Positions 18,995 through 24,985 of a DNA stretch of 64,000 nt are shown here, piece by piece. This DNA comes from Sphingomonas panni. GTDB taxonomy: Bacteria > Pseudomonadota > Alphaproteobacteria > Sphingomonadales > Sphingomonadaceae. The stretch spans positions 78,720 through 142,719 of the forward strand of contig NZ_JAKREU010000010.1 of the NCBI RefSeq assembly GCF_022664435.1. Reading direction: 5' to 3'. The notes under the pieces were generated by a model. That model was not told the origin of the DNA. It did not search any database and was given only the letters and a program-made list of their open reading frames with translations. The translations under genes and the position numbers were made by a program. Within the stretch, counting starts at the first letter, position 1. Each line of letters begins with the position of its first letter.

Positions 18995-19162
18995 TTACGA
19001 CGCCTTCATGTTGCTGGTGACGTTGCCGAAGGTGGTCTTCAGTTGGTTGCCGAGGCCCTGCATCGCGGCGATGGCGGCGACGGCGATCAGCGCTGCGATC
19101 AGGCCGTATTCGATTGCCGTGGCGCCCTTGCTGTTCTTCAGGAAGGTACGGATCTTCTGCAT
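18995..19162 (-). CDS. Flp/Fap-type pilin
   Basis: A 55-residue prepilin, MQKIRTFLKNSKGATAIEYG at its start, with the class IVb (Flp) processing motif: cleavage by a TadV/CpaA-type prepilin peptidase after the Gly in KG-ATAIEYG, followed by a hydrophobic stretch LIAALIAVAAIAAM. The ATG at 19162 has GGAG eight bases upstream; an ATG at 19174 would add four residues. Flp pilins are the subunits of Tad adhesive pili. A second, different Flp gene lies 130 bases upstream on the same strand. No other tad/cpa gene is nearby. Confidence 0.9.
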   Translation of the reverse strand: MQKIRTFLKNSKGATAIEYGLIAALIAVAAIAAMQGLGNQLKTTFGNVTSNMKAS

Positions 19163-19292
19163 AATCTGCTCCATGGTTCTGCGTGCTTCAATTCCCGGTC
19201 GTTCGAAACCAGGTCTCGTCCGACAGGTGGCAAGTTATTGGGAGCGCGGTTTACAAACGTTTAAAGAATTGGCCGGAAAATCATTATGATGG

Positions 19293-19484
19293 TTAACCGC
19301 GCGGCCCGGTTTCGGTTACGTTTGTCGCCACGCCGTTCCACATGTCGCTGGTCGTCTTGCCCAGTTGCGTGATCGCCGCGATGATGCCGATGACGACCAA
19401 CGCCATGATCAGCCCGTATTCGATCGCGGTCCCGCCGCGCCGGTCCCGCCACAGGCTGCGCATCCCGCGCAGAGTTGAACGCAT
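19293..19484 (-). CDS. Second Flp/Fap-type pilin
   Basis: A 63-residue pilin precursor with a longer basic leader (MRSTLRGMRSLWRDRR) and the processing motif GG-TAIEYG, followed by the hydrophobic segment LIMALVVIGIIAAITQLG. The tail (KTTSDMWNGVATNVTETGPRG) differs from the pilin at 18995, so this is a paralogue rather than a recent duplicate. The start at 19484 follows AGGAG. It may be a minor pilin or a differently timed major pilin of the Tad system. Confidence 0.88.
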   Translation of the reverse strand: MRSTLRGMRSLWRDRRGGTAIEYGLIMALVVIGIIAAITQLGKTTSDMWNGVATNVTETGPRG

Positions 19485-19540
19485 GACCGGTACTCCTGCT
19501 GGTCGTATCGCCCGTTCCTATCGCGCATGAGGTTAAGAAA

Positions 19541-19954
19541 GTGTCGTCCAGCCCTGTCCCGATTTTACTGGTAACCGCCGCGGCGATGATCGACGGCGAT
19601 GGCCGCGTGCTGGTGCAGCAGCGTCCGCCGGGCACCGCGATGGCGGGGCTGTGGGAGTTTCCGGGCGGCAAGGTCGAACCGGGCGAGACGCCGGAGGCGG
19701 CGCTGGTGCGCGAACTGGACGAGGAACTGGGCGTCGTCGTCGATCACCAGTGCCTGGCCCCGGCGGCGTTCGCCAGCGAGGCGCTGGGCGAACGGCACCT
19801 GTTGCTGCTGCTCTACGCGTTGCGCAAATGGCGCGGCATTCCAGTCGCGCGCCATGCGACCGCGCTGCAATGGCTGCGCCCGATCCAGCTCCATGCGTTG
19901 CCGATGCCGCCGGCCGACCGGCCGCTGATCGGCCTGCTGGAAGCGCTGGTCTAA
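19541..19954 (+). CDS. mutT: 8-oxo-dGTP diphosphatase MutT
   Basis: This 137-residue Nudix hydrolase most likely clears 8-oxo-dGTP from the nucleotide pool. The Nudix box is complete: GGKVEPGETPEAALVRELDE followed by ELGV (about residues 42-65), with GLWEFPGG just before it as in true MutT proteins. The start is GTG at 19541. The stop overlaps the stop of the convergent methyltransferase gene by four bases. Other Nudix substrates cannot be excluded from sequence alone. Confidence 0.88.
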   Translation: MSSSPVPILLVTAAAMIDGDGRVLVQQRPPGTAMAGLWEFPGGKVEPGETPEAALVRELDEELGVVVDHQCLAPAAFASEALGERHLLLLLYALRKWRGIPVARHATALQWLRPIQLHALPMPPADRPLIGLLEALV

Positions 19955-20790
19955 CCCGCGTCGCGCCGGCCCAGCGTATCCGCGAGCGATGCGGTGGCGC
20001 TGCCCCGGCGGGCGGGTTGCGGCTGGCTGGGCGCGGGGGACCAGCCGGTGAGGTAGATGACCTCGAACTGTTCGGCGGTACGGCCATCGGGATCGGCGCG
20101 ATCGGCAAAGGCGGACGCCGCCGCCATCAGCCCGGCGCGGCCGAGCGGGGCGGGTTCCAGCAGGCCGGTCGCCCCCATGCCGCGCAGGTCGTCGACCAGC
20201 TTGCCGAGACCCGCATAGCGCACGGTCAGCATTTCCGAATCGGCGACGGGCAAGGCGAAGCCGGCGCGGACCAGCAGGTCGCCGGCCGAACGCAGATCGA
20301 TCTGCGGATGGACCCTCGCCGCCGGCCGGTCGGCCTCCGCGCTCAGCAGCGACTGACGCAGCGTCGGGAGCGTGCGTCCGCCGGTGAAGGCGGCGAGGAA
20401 CAGACCGTCGGGGCGCAGGCTTCGGCGGATCAGGGTCAGCGCGCCGGGCAGGTCGTTGACGCTGTCCAATACGCCGACCGATACCACCAGGTCGAACGCA
20501 CCGTCGGCAAAGGGCAGCCGGTCTTCATCCCCCTGCACGCCCTGTGCGGCGCGGGCAAAGGCGAAGCCCGGATCGAACCGCGCGACGCGAGCGCCGGGTG
20601 GCGGTACGAAGGCGCCATCGGCGCATCCGAGGTCCAGCACGTCGGAAAATCTGCGCGTCACCGCCTGCAACCGGTCCTCGACGCCTTCCAGCATGAACCG
20701 ATGCAGGAAATCGGCGCGGGCGAAACCGGGCTGGGCGCGGTCGCGGTGGAGGCGGCGGCGGGGGCGGGCAAAGAGATCGGGGGCACTCAC
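19951..20790 (-). CDS. SAM-dependent methyltransferase, NDUFAF5/BioC-like
   Basis: A 279-residue class I methyltransferase with GTG start at 20790. Motif I reads VLDLGCADGAF (about residue 50), motif for the adenine ribose LPFADGAFDLVVS (about residue 93), and the C-terminal half carries PQIDLRSAGDLLVRAGF and MLTVRY as in BioC-like enzymes. The N-terminal RARAQ-type segment (HRDRAQPGFARADFLHR) resembles NDUFAF5, the mitochondrial complex I assembly factor that arose from alphaproteobacteria. Substrate is unknown; a role in respiratory-complex assembly is an inference. Divergent from comF, with only 44 bases between starts. Confidence 0.83.
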   Translation of the reverse strand: MSAPDLFARPRRRLHRDRAQPGFARADFLHRFMLEGVEDRLQAVTRRFSDVLDLGCADGAFVPPPGARVARFDPGFAFARAAQGVQGDEDRLPFADGAFDLVVSVGVLDSVNDLPGALTLIRRSLRPDGLFLAAFTGGRTLPTLRQSLLSAEADRPAARVHPQIDLRSAGDLLVRAGFALPVADSEMLTVRYAGLGKLVDDLRGMGATGLLEPAPLGRAGLMAAASAFADRADPDGRTAEQFEVIYLTGWSPAPSQPQPARRGSATASLADTLGRRDAG

Positions 20791-20834
20791 GCCGCGCCTT
20801 GTGCCGGGTGGCGCGGGCGGCGACAAGGGTGGCG

Positions 20835-21566
20835 ATGCGTCTCGCCCGAATGCCCGTCGCCGCGATGGCGCAACTGGTCGCCCTGGCGCTGCCCCCGCGG
20901 TGTCCGGGGTGCGGCGTGGTGGTGGAGGCGGACCATCGTTTTTGCGCAACCTGCTGGGCGGGGCTGCGGTTTCTGGGCGACCCGGCCTGTGCCGCCTGCG
21001 GCACGCCGATGGCGATCGATCAGGGGCCGGGGATGCGCTGTGGTCCCTGTCTCGACAAGCCGCCGGGGCATGACGGGGTGCGGGCGGCGGTCGCCTATGG
21101 ACCGGTGGCGCGCGATGTCGCGCTGAAGCTGAAATATGGCGGGCGGCTGGCACTGGCGACGACGATGGCACGGCTGATGGTCCGGCATCTGGCCGAGGAT
21201 GCCGAGGGCCTCGTGCCGGTCCCGCTCCACCGGCGGCGGCTATGGACGCGGGGCTATAACCAGTCGGTGCTGATCGCCGATGCGCTGGTGCGGATGCGGG
21301 GCGTGCCGGTGTTGCGCGACGCCCTGTGCCGCACCCGCGCAACGCCGCCGCTGCGTGGCTTGAGCGGGCGGGCGCGGGCAACGGCGGTGCGCGGCGCGTT
21401 TGTCGTCGTCGATCGGGCGTCGATCGCCGGGCGGCGACTGGTGCTGATCGACGATGTCCATACCAGTGGGGCGACGGTCGAGGCCTGTGCAGCAGCGTTG
21501 CGCAAGGCCGGCGCGACGCGGGTCACGGTCCTGTGCTGGGCACGGGTCGTCGGCACGGACGATTGA
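20835..21566 (+). CDS. comF: ComF family amidophosphoribosyltransferase-like protein
   Basis: A 243-residue protein with an N-terminal zinc ribbon (CPGCG, CATCW, CAACG, CGPC between residues about 20 and 78) and a C-terminal PRTase fold with the PRPP loop VLIDDVHTSGATVEA. This is the ComF/GntX pattern; the family is linked to DNA uptake in naturally competent bacteria, though its biochemical role is uncertain. The ATG at 20835 after AAGGGTGG is preferred to an upstream TTG. First gene of the comF-grxC-nitrilase-DUF1178 run. Confidence 0.9.
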   Translation: MRLARMPVAAMAQLVALALPPRCPGCGVVVEADHRFCATCWAGLRFLGDPACAACGTPMAIDQGPGMRCGPCLDKPPGHDGVRAAVAYGPVARDVALKLKYGGRLALATTMARLMVRHLAEDAEGLVPVPLHRRRLWTRGYNQSVLIADALVRMRGVPVLRDALCRTRATPPLRGLSGRARATAVRGAFVVVDRASIAGRRLVLIDDVHTSGATVEACAAALRKAGATRVTVLCWARVVGTDD

Positions 21567-21576
21567 CAAGGGGGCC

Positions 21577-21855
21577 ATGCAGACACAACTGATAAACATG
21601 GCAAGCATCACCATCTATACGAAGGCCTTCTGCCCCTATTGCACGCGCGCCAAGCGGCTGCTCGACGGCAAGGGCGCGGCCTATGACGAAATCGACATCA
21701 GCATGGGCGGGCCGAAGCGGCAGGAGATGCTGGCGAAGTCCAACGGCCGGACGACCGTGCCGCAGATCTTCATCGGCGATACCCATGTCGGCGGGTCGGA
21801 CGACCTCGCCGCGTTGGAGCGGGACGGCAAGCTGGACGCATTGCTGGCGGCATGA
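21577..21855 (+). CDS. grxC: Glutaredoxin 3
   Basis: A 92-residue dithiol glutaredoxin with active site CPYC in YTKAFCPYCTRAKRLL, the cis-proline loop TTVPQIFI and GGSDDLAALE for glutathione binding. It reduces mixed disulfides in the cytoplasm. The ATG at 21577 has AAGGGGG upstream; the ATG at 21598 (MASITIYTK, 85 residues) is the conserved family start and is a real alternative. The stop overlaps the following nitrilase start by four bases. Confidence 0.94.
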   Translation: MQTQLINMASITIYTKAFCPYCTRAKRLLDGKGAAYDEIDISMGGPKRQEMLAKSNGRTTVPQIFIGDTHVGGSDDLAALERDGKLDALLAA

Positions 21856-22676
21856 AGCTCGCGCTGCTTCAGATGACTGCCGGCATCGATCCCGATGCCA
21901 ATGCGGCGCTGCTGGTGGACGCGATCGAGCAGGCGGCGGCATCCGGTGCGGCGATGCTGTTCACGCCCGAAATGTCGGGACTGATCGATCGGGACCGCGA
22001 GCGGGCGGCTGCGTCGATCGCCACGGAGGCGGACGATCGCGTGCTGCGGGCGGTACGCGACGCGGCGGCCCGGGTCGGCATCTGGGTCCATCTGGGGTCG
22101 CTGGCGATCCGGGGCGCCGATGGCCGTCTTGCCAATCGCGGCTATGTGATCGACGGCCACGGTGCGGTGCGGGCCAGCTATGACAAGCTGCACCTGTTCG
22201 ACGTGACGCTGCCGAGCGGGGAGAGCTGGCGCGAATCGGCGAGCTATGCGCCGGGGGAGCGCGCCTGTGTGGTCGGGACGCCGGCGGGGGCGATGGGGCT
22301 GTCGATCTGTTACGACCTGCGCTTCGCCGACCTGTTCCGCGCGATGAGCGATGCGGGAGCGACGATCCTCTCGGTGCCTGCCGCCTTCACCGTACCGACC
22401 GGACAGGCGCATTGGCACGTCCTGTTGCGCGCGCGGGCGATCGAGGCGGGCGCGTTCGTCGTCGCGGCGGCGCAGACCGGTGTCCATGCGGACGGCCGCA
22501 CGACCTATGGCCATTCGCTGGTGATCGACCCGTGGGGCAATGTGCTGCTCGACATGGGGGAAGCGGCGGGGATCGGCATGGTCGAGATCGACCTGGACCA
22601 GGTCGCTGCGGTGCGGGCGCGTGTGCCGGTGATCGATCACCGCCGTCCGATCCCGCCGGTCGACGTCGTCCGATGA
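21852..22676 (+). CDS. Nitrilase-superfamily carbon-nitrogen hydrolase (Nit1-like)
   Basis: A 274-residue nitrilase-fold amidase. The Glu-Lys-Cys triad is visible: Glu in FTPEMSGL (about residue 40), Lys in YDKLHLFDV (about 114) and Cys in LSICYDLRF (about 148). The YDKLHLFDV and CYDLRFADLFR stretches match the Nit1/Nit2-type branch, which repairs deaminated glutathione (omega-amidase). Its place directly after a glutaredoxin gene fits a glutathione role, but the substrate is inferred. Both ends overlap neighbours by four bases. Confidence 0.88.
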   Translation: MKLALLQMTAGIDPDANAALLVDAIEQAAASGAAMLFTPEMSGLIDRDRERAAASIATEADDRVLRAVRDAAARVGIWVHLGSLAIRGADGRLANRGYVIDGHGAVRASYDKLHLFDVTLPSGESWRESASYAPGERACVVGTPAGAMGLSICYDLRFADLFRAMSDAGATILSVPAAFTVPTGQAHWHVLLRARAIEAGAFVVAAAQTGVHADGRTTYGHSLVIDPWGNVLLDMGEAAGIGMVEIDLDQVAAVRARVPVIDHRRPIPPVDVVR

Positions 22677-23101
22677 TCGTGTTCGACCTGCGCTGCGGCA
22701 ACGCCCATGTGTTCGAGGCGTGGTTCGCGTCGAGCGATGCCTATGCCGAGCAGCGGGAACGGTCGCTGATCCAGTGCCCGATGTGCGACGACGCCCGGAT
22801 CGAGAAGGCGGTGATGGCGCCAAACATCGCCCCCAAGGGCGACCGTCCCGTCGGGCCGCCGCCAGAGGCGATGAAAGCCGCGCTGGCGGCGCTGGCCAAG
22901 GCGCAGCAGGAGGCGTTGTCGGGCAGCGAATGGGTCGGCCGCGCCTTTGCCGATCGCGCGCGGGCGATGCATGTCGGCGACGCCGATCCCGCGCCGATCC
23001 ATGGACAGGCGACGCGCGAGGAGGCGAAGGCGCTGGTCGAGGAAGGCGTGCCGATCGCGCCATTGCCGCTGCCGGTCGTGCCGCCCGAGCGGGCGAATTA
23101 G
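22673..23101 (+). CDS. DUF1178 family protein
   Basis: A 142-residue protein starting MIVFDLRCGNAHVFEAWFAS with a zinc-ribbon-like cysteine pattern (LRCGNAH and IQCPMC) near the N-terminus and a conserved middle segment with GSEWVGRAFADRARAMH; this is the DUF1178 signature. Function is unknown. It overlaps the nitrilase stop by four bases and is the last gene of the comF operon. Association with grxC and nitrilase genes is a recurring arrangement in alphaproteobacteria as far as I recall. Confidence 0.85.
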   Translation: MIVFDLRCGNAHVFEAWFASSDAYAEQRERSLIQCPMCDDARIEKAVMAPNIAPKGDRPVGPPPEAMKAALAALAKAQQEALSGSEWVGRAFADRARAMHVGDADPAPIHGQATREEAKALVEEGVPIAPLPLPVVPPERAN

Positions 23102-23218
23102 GACCGTATCGACATTCAACTCCTTGAATAGCCGGTCCATCGCCGTCGTCACTTCCGTGCAGGCCGGAGTGCATAAGCGCCAGCGTCACGAATCCAGCTG
23201 AAACGTCGGCGGCTATGG

Positions 23219-23238
23219 ATTCCCGCCTGCACGGGAAT
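23219..23238. repeat. REP-like palindrome (ATTCCCG / CGGGAAT)
   Basis: A 7-base stem preceded by ATGG and followed by GACGG, related to the units at 8494 and 8560. It lies in the 349-base gap between the DUF1178 gene and the tRNA gene. Confidence 0.55.
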
Positions 23239-23382
23239 GACGGAAGTTTGCGTTGGGCGCTGAGTGGCGATCGGTTCCAAGGTGCGACGGTGCTGCGCCA
23301 ACCAGTCTCCGAGCCATTGCGTTTGCTTCGAGCGCAGGTTCGGGTTTGTCGAGAACCGAAGGCGAGAAGGCGGTGCCCGACC

Positions 23383-23437
23383 AGCGTGTTCTCGACGTAC
23401 GCTTCTCGACAGGCTCGAAGCTGCTCGAACCGAACGG
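23383..23437. repeat. Sphingomonad-type intergenic repeat
   Basis: The segment holds a direct repeat of TTCTCGAC (23389 and 23403) and runs on through AGGCTCGAAGCTGCTCGAAC. Sequences of this type are scattered in many sphingomonad genomes (recollection, not checked). The rest of the gap 23102-23450 shows nothing else that I can support. Confidence 0.4.
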
Positions 23438-23450
23438 GGTAAGGGAAAAC

Positions 23451-23527
23451 TGGTGGCCTCGGAGGGACTCGAACCCCCGACGCCCGCTTTAGGAAAGCGG
23501 CGCTCTGTCCAGCTGAGCTACGAGGCC
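23451..23527 (-). tRNA. tRNA-Arg (anticodon CCT)
   Basis: On the minus strand a 77-base cloverleaf is complete: acceptor GGCCTCG pairs with CGAGGCC (7 base pairs), D-arm with AGCTCAGCTGG, anticodon stem CCGCT/AGCGG enclosing TTCCTAA, so the anticodon is CCT (reads AGG), T-arm with GGTTCGAGTCC, discriminator A and an encoded CCA end. AGG is a rare arginine codon in this GC-rich genome. Confidence 0.97.
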
Positions 23528-23574
23528 AGGCGCTCGCTCTATTATGCCTGTCGCCGCGACGCAATCGGGTCCGG

Positions 23575-24123
23575 TCAACTGCCGCATTCCCAACGGCCCT
23601 CGCGATAGATGCGTTCGCCGCCATCGGCGGTGCGCATGGTCAGCGTGGCGGGCCATTGCCGGGTCGAATCCGATGCGGGATCCGCATTGGCCGCCGGACG
23701 GTCGACGGTGAACGAAACCTTGTCGCCGGCCAGGATGCCGCCGGTCTGGATCGCCTCGCGTCCCGGCGTCGCGGCAGTGATCCGACGCAGGCGCTTGTCA
23801 TATTTCACGAGTCCGTCGCCCTGATCGCGCACCAGCAGCAGTACGGGGCCGCGAGGCACGGTGCGGAAGGAGCAGCCGGAACCGAGCAGGTCCTTGTCCT
23901 CGAAATCGGCATAGACCATCGGCTGCAATTCCGGCGCGGCGTGCGGCTCGGGTGTGTCGGGCAGTCCGCGCGCCAGTGCCGGCTGCGGCGTCGGGGCGGG
24001 GGCGACGCCGCCCACCGATCCAACCGGCTGCGCGGAATCGGCCGCGTTCGCGGTGGCGGGGGGCTGGCCGGAGCAGGCGGTGACCGCCGCTGCGGCGAGG
24101 AGGCAGGCGAGGGGACGGATCAT
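23575..24123 (-). CDS. Putative lipoprotein of unknown function
   Basis: A 182-residue exported protein. The N-terminus MIRPLACLLAAAAVTAC ends in a lipobox (AVTAC), so it is probably a lipoprotein with Cys17 lipidated. A proline/alanine-rich stretch (residues 20-60) tethers a C-terminal domain with two cysteines (GSGCSFR and RWECGS) likely to be disulfide bonded. The last part (WPATLTMRTADGGERIYREG) resembles small beta domains of unknown role. It lies 36 bases downstream of folE on the same strand. I do not recognise a named family. Confidence 0.75.
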   Translation of the reverse strand: MIRPLACLLAAAAVTACSGQPPATANAADSAQPVGSVGGVAPAPTPQPALARGLPDTPEPHAAPELQPMVYADFEDKDLLGSGCSFRTVPRGPVLLLVRDQGDGLVKYDKRLRRITAATPGREAIQTGGILAGDKVSFTVDRPAANADPASDSTRQWPATLTMRTADGGERIYREGRWECGS

Positions 24124-24158
24124 CGCGTTGCAACGTCCCGCGCGACCCGGCCGTTCCG

Positions 24159-24782
24159 TCATCCGCGCCCGATCAGTGACAACACTTCCTTGCGGCTGCG
24201 TTCATCGTCGCGGAACACGCCCATCATCCGGCTGGTCGTCATGGTGACACCTGGCGTGCGGACCCCGCGCGAGGTCATACAGCCATGGGTCGCCTCGATC
24301 ACCACCGCGACCCCGCGCGGGCGCAGGCCGTTCCAGATGCAGTCGGCGACCTCCGCCGTCAGCCGTTCCTGCACCTGCAGCCGCCGGGCATAGCCGTGCA
24401 GGACGCGGGCGAGCTTCGAAATGCCGACGACATGGTCCTTCGGCAGATAGGCGATGTGCGCCTTGCCGACGATCGGCGCCATATGGTGTTCGCAGTGCGA
24501 CTGGAACGGGATGTCGCGCAGCAGCACGATCTCGTCATAACCGCCGACTTCCTCGAACACGCGGTCGAGATGGTGTGCCGGGTCCTCGGCATAGCCCTGC
24601 GTATATTCCTTCCACGCGCGGGCGACGCGCAGCGGGGTATCTAGCAGCCCTTCGCGATCGGGATCGTCGCCGGTCCAGCGGATCAGCGTGCGGATCGCGT
24701 CGGCGACATGGTCGGGAACCGGAATCTTCGGCGTCGGGCCGACCAGTTCGCCGCCGGCGGCATCGTCGTTCGCGTCACACAT
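24159..24782 (-). CDS. folE: GTP cyclohydrolase I FolE
   Basis: FolE (207 residues) makes dihydroneopterin triphosphate from GTP, the entry to folate synthesis. Zinc ligands Cys and His lie in SHCEHHMAPIVG and ATHGCM; the QERLTAEVAD helix and RGVAVVIEA strand are typical. The start ATG at 24782 is supported by length; the ribosome site overlaps a conserved-looking element (GGAATGGAACC) in the leader. The 85 bases upstream form three consecutive hairpins (separate entry), suggesting control by a leader RNA. Confidence 0.97.
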   Translation of the reverse strand: MCDANDDAAGGELVGPTPKIPVPDHVADAIRTLIRWTGDDPDREGLLDTPLRVARAWKEYTQGYAEDPAHHLDRVFEEVGGYDEIVLLRDIPFQSHCEHHMAPIVGKAHIAYLPKDHVVGISKLARVLHGYARRLQVQERLTAEVADCIWNGLRPRGVAVVIEATHGCMTSRGVRTPGVTMTTSRMMGVFRDDERSRKEVLSLIGRG

Positions 24783-24872
24783 CGTCTGGTTCCATTCCCG
24801 ATCTTCGACTCGCTGTCGCCGGCAGGGTCGATGCCCTGCAAAGCCGCAACTGTGGCTTCCATACCCGTTCGC
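24783..24872 (-). ncRNA. Candidate structured leader RNA of folE (possibly folE motif / THF-II riboswitch)
   Basis: On the minus strand, immediately before the folE start, three hairpins follow one another: AAGCC/GGCTT (24858-24841), GCAGGG/CCCTGC (24839-24822) and CGAC/GTCG (24818-24806). They are flanked by two near-identical motifs, CGGGTATGGAA (24867-24857) and CGGGAATGGAA (24800-24790). The second motif overlaps the ribosome site of folE, as expected for translational control. A folE-associated RNA class, later shown to bind tetrahydrofolate (THF-II), is known in alphaproteobacteria; membership is my inference and was not tested against its model. Confidence 0.5.
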
Positions 24873-24985
24873 CGAGGAAAGCGCGCGGCGGATGCAGGTT
24901 GCCCGTTGACGCGGGATAGATGCTTCGTCACCAAATGCAACATGCCTAGCCGGATGATATCGGCAGCTGAGGAAGAGGGGATGCC

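Noticed and set aside
23451..23527. tRNA-Arg gene as an integration site for a genomic island
   Set aside because: No integrase, no repeated tRNA 3' end and no change in gene type on either side were found.
24783..24985. Cobalamin riboswitch upstream of the TonB-dependent receptor
   Set aside because: A CCGCAACTGT stretch recalls the B12 motif, but the other conserved B12-box elements are missing, and the same hairpins fit better as a folE leader on the other strand.
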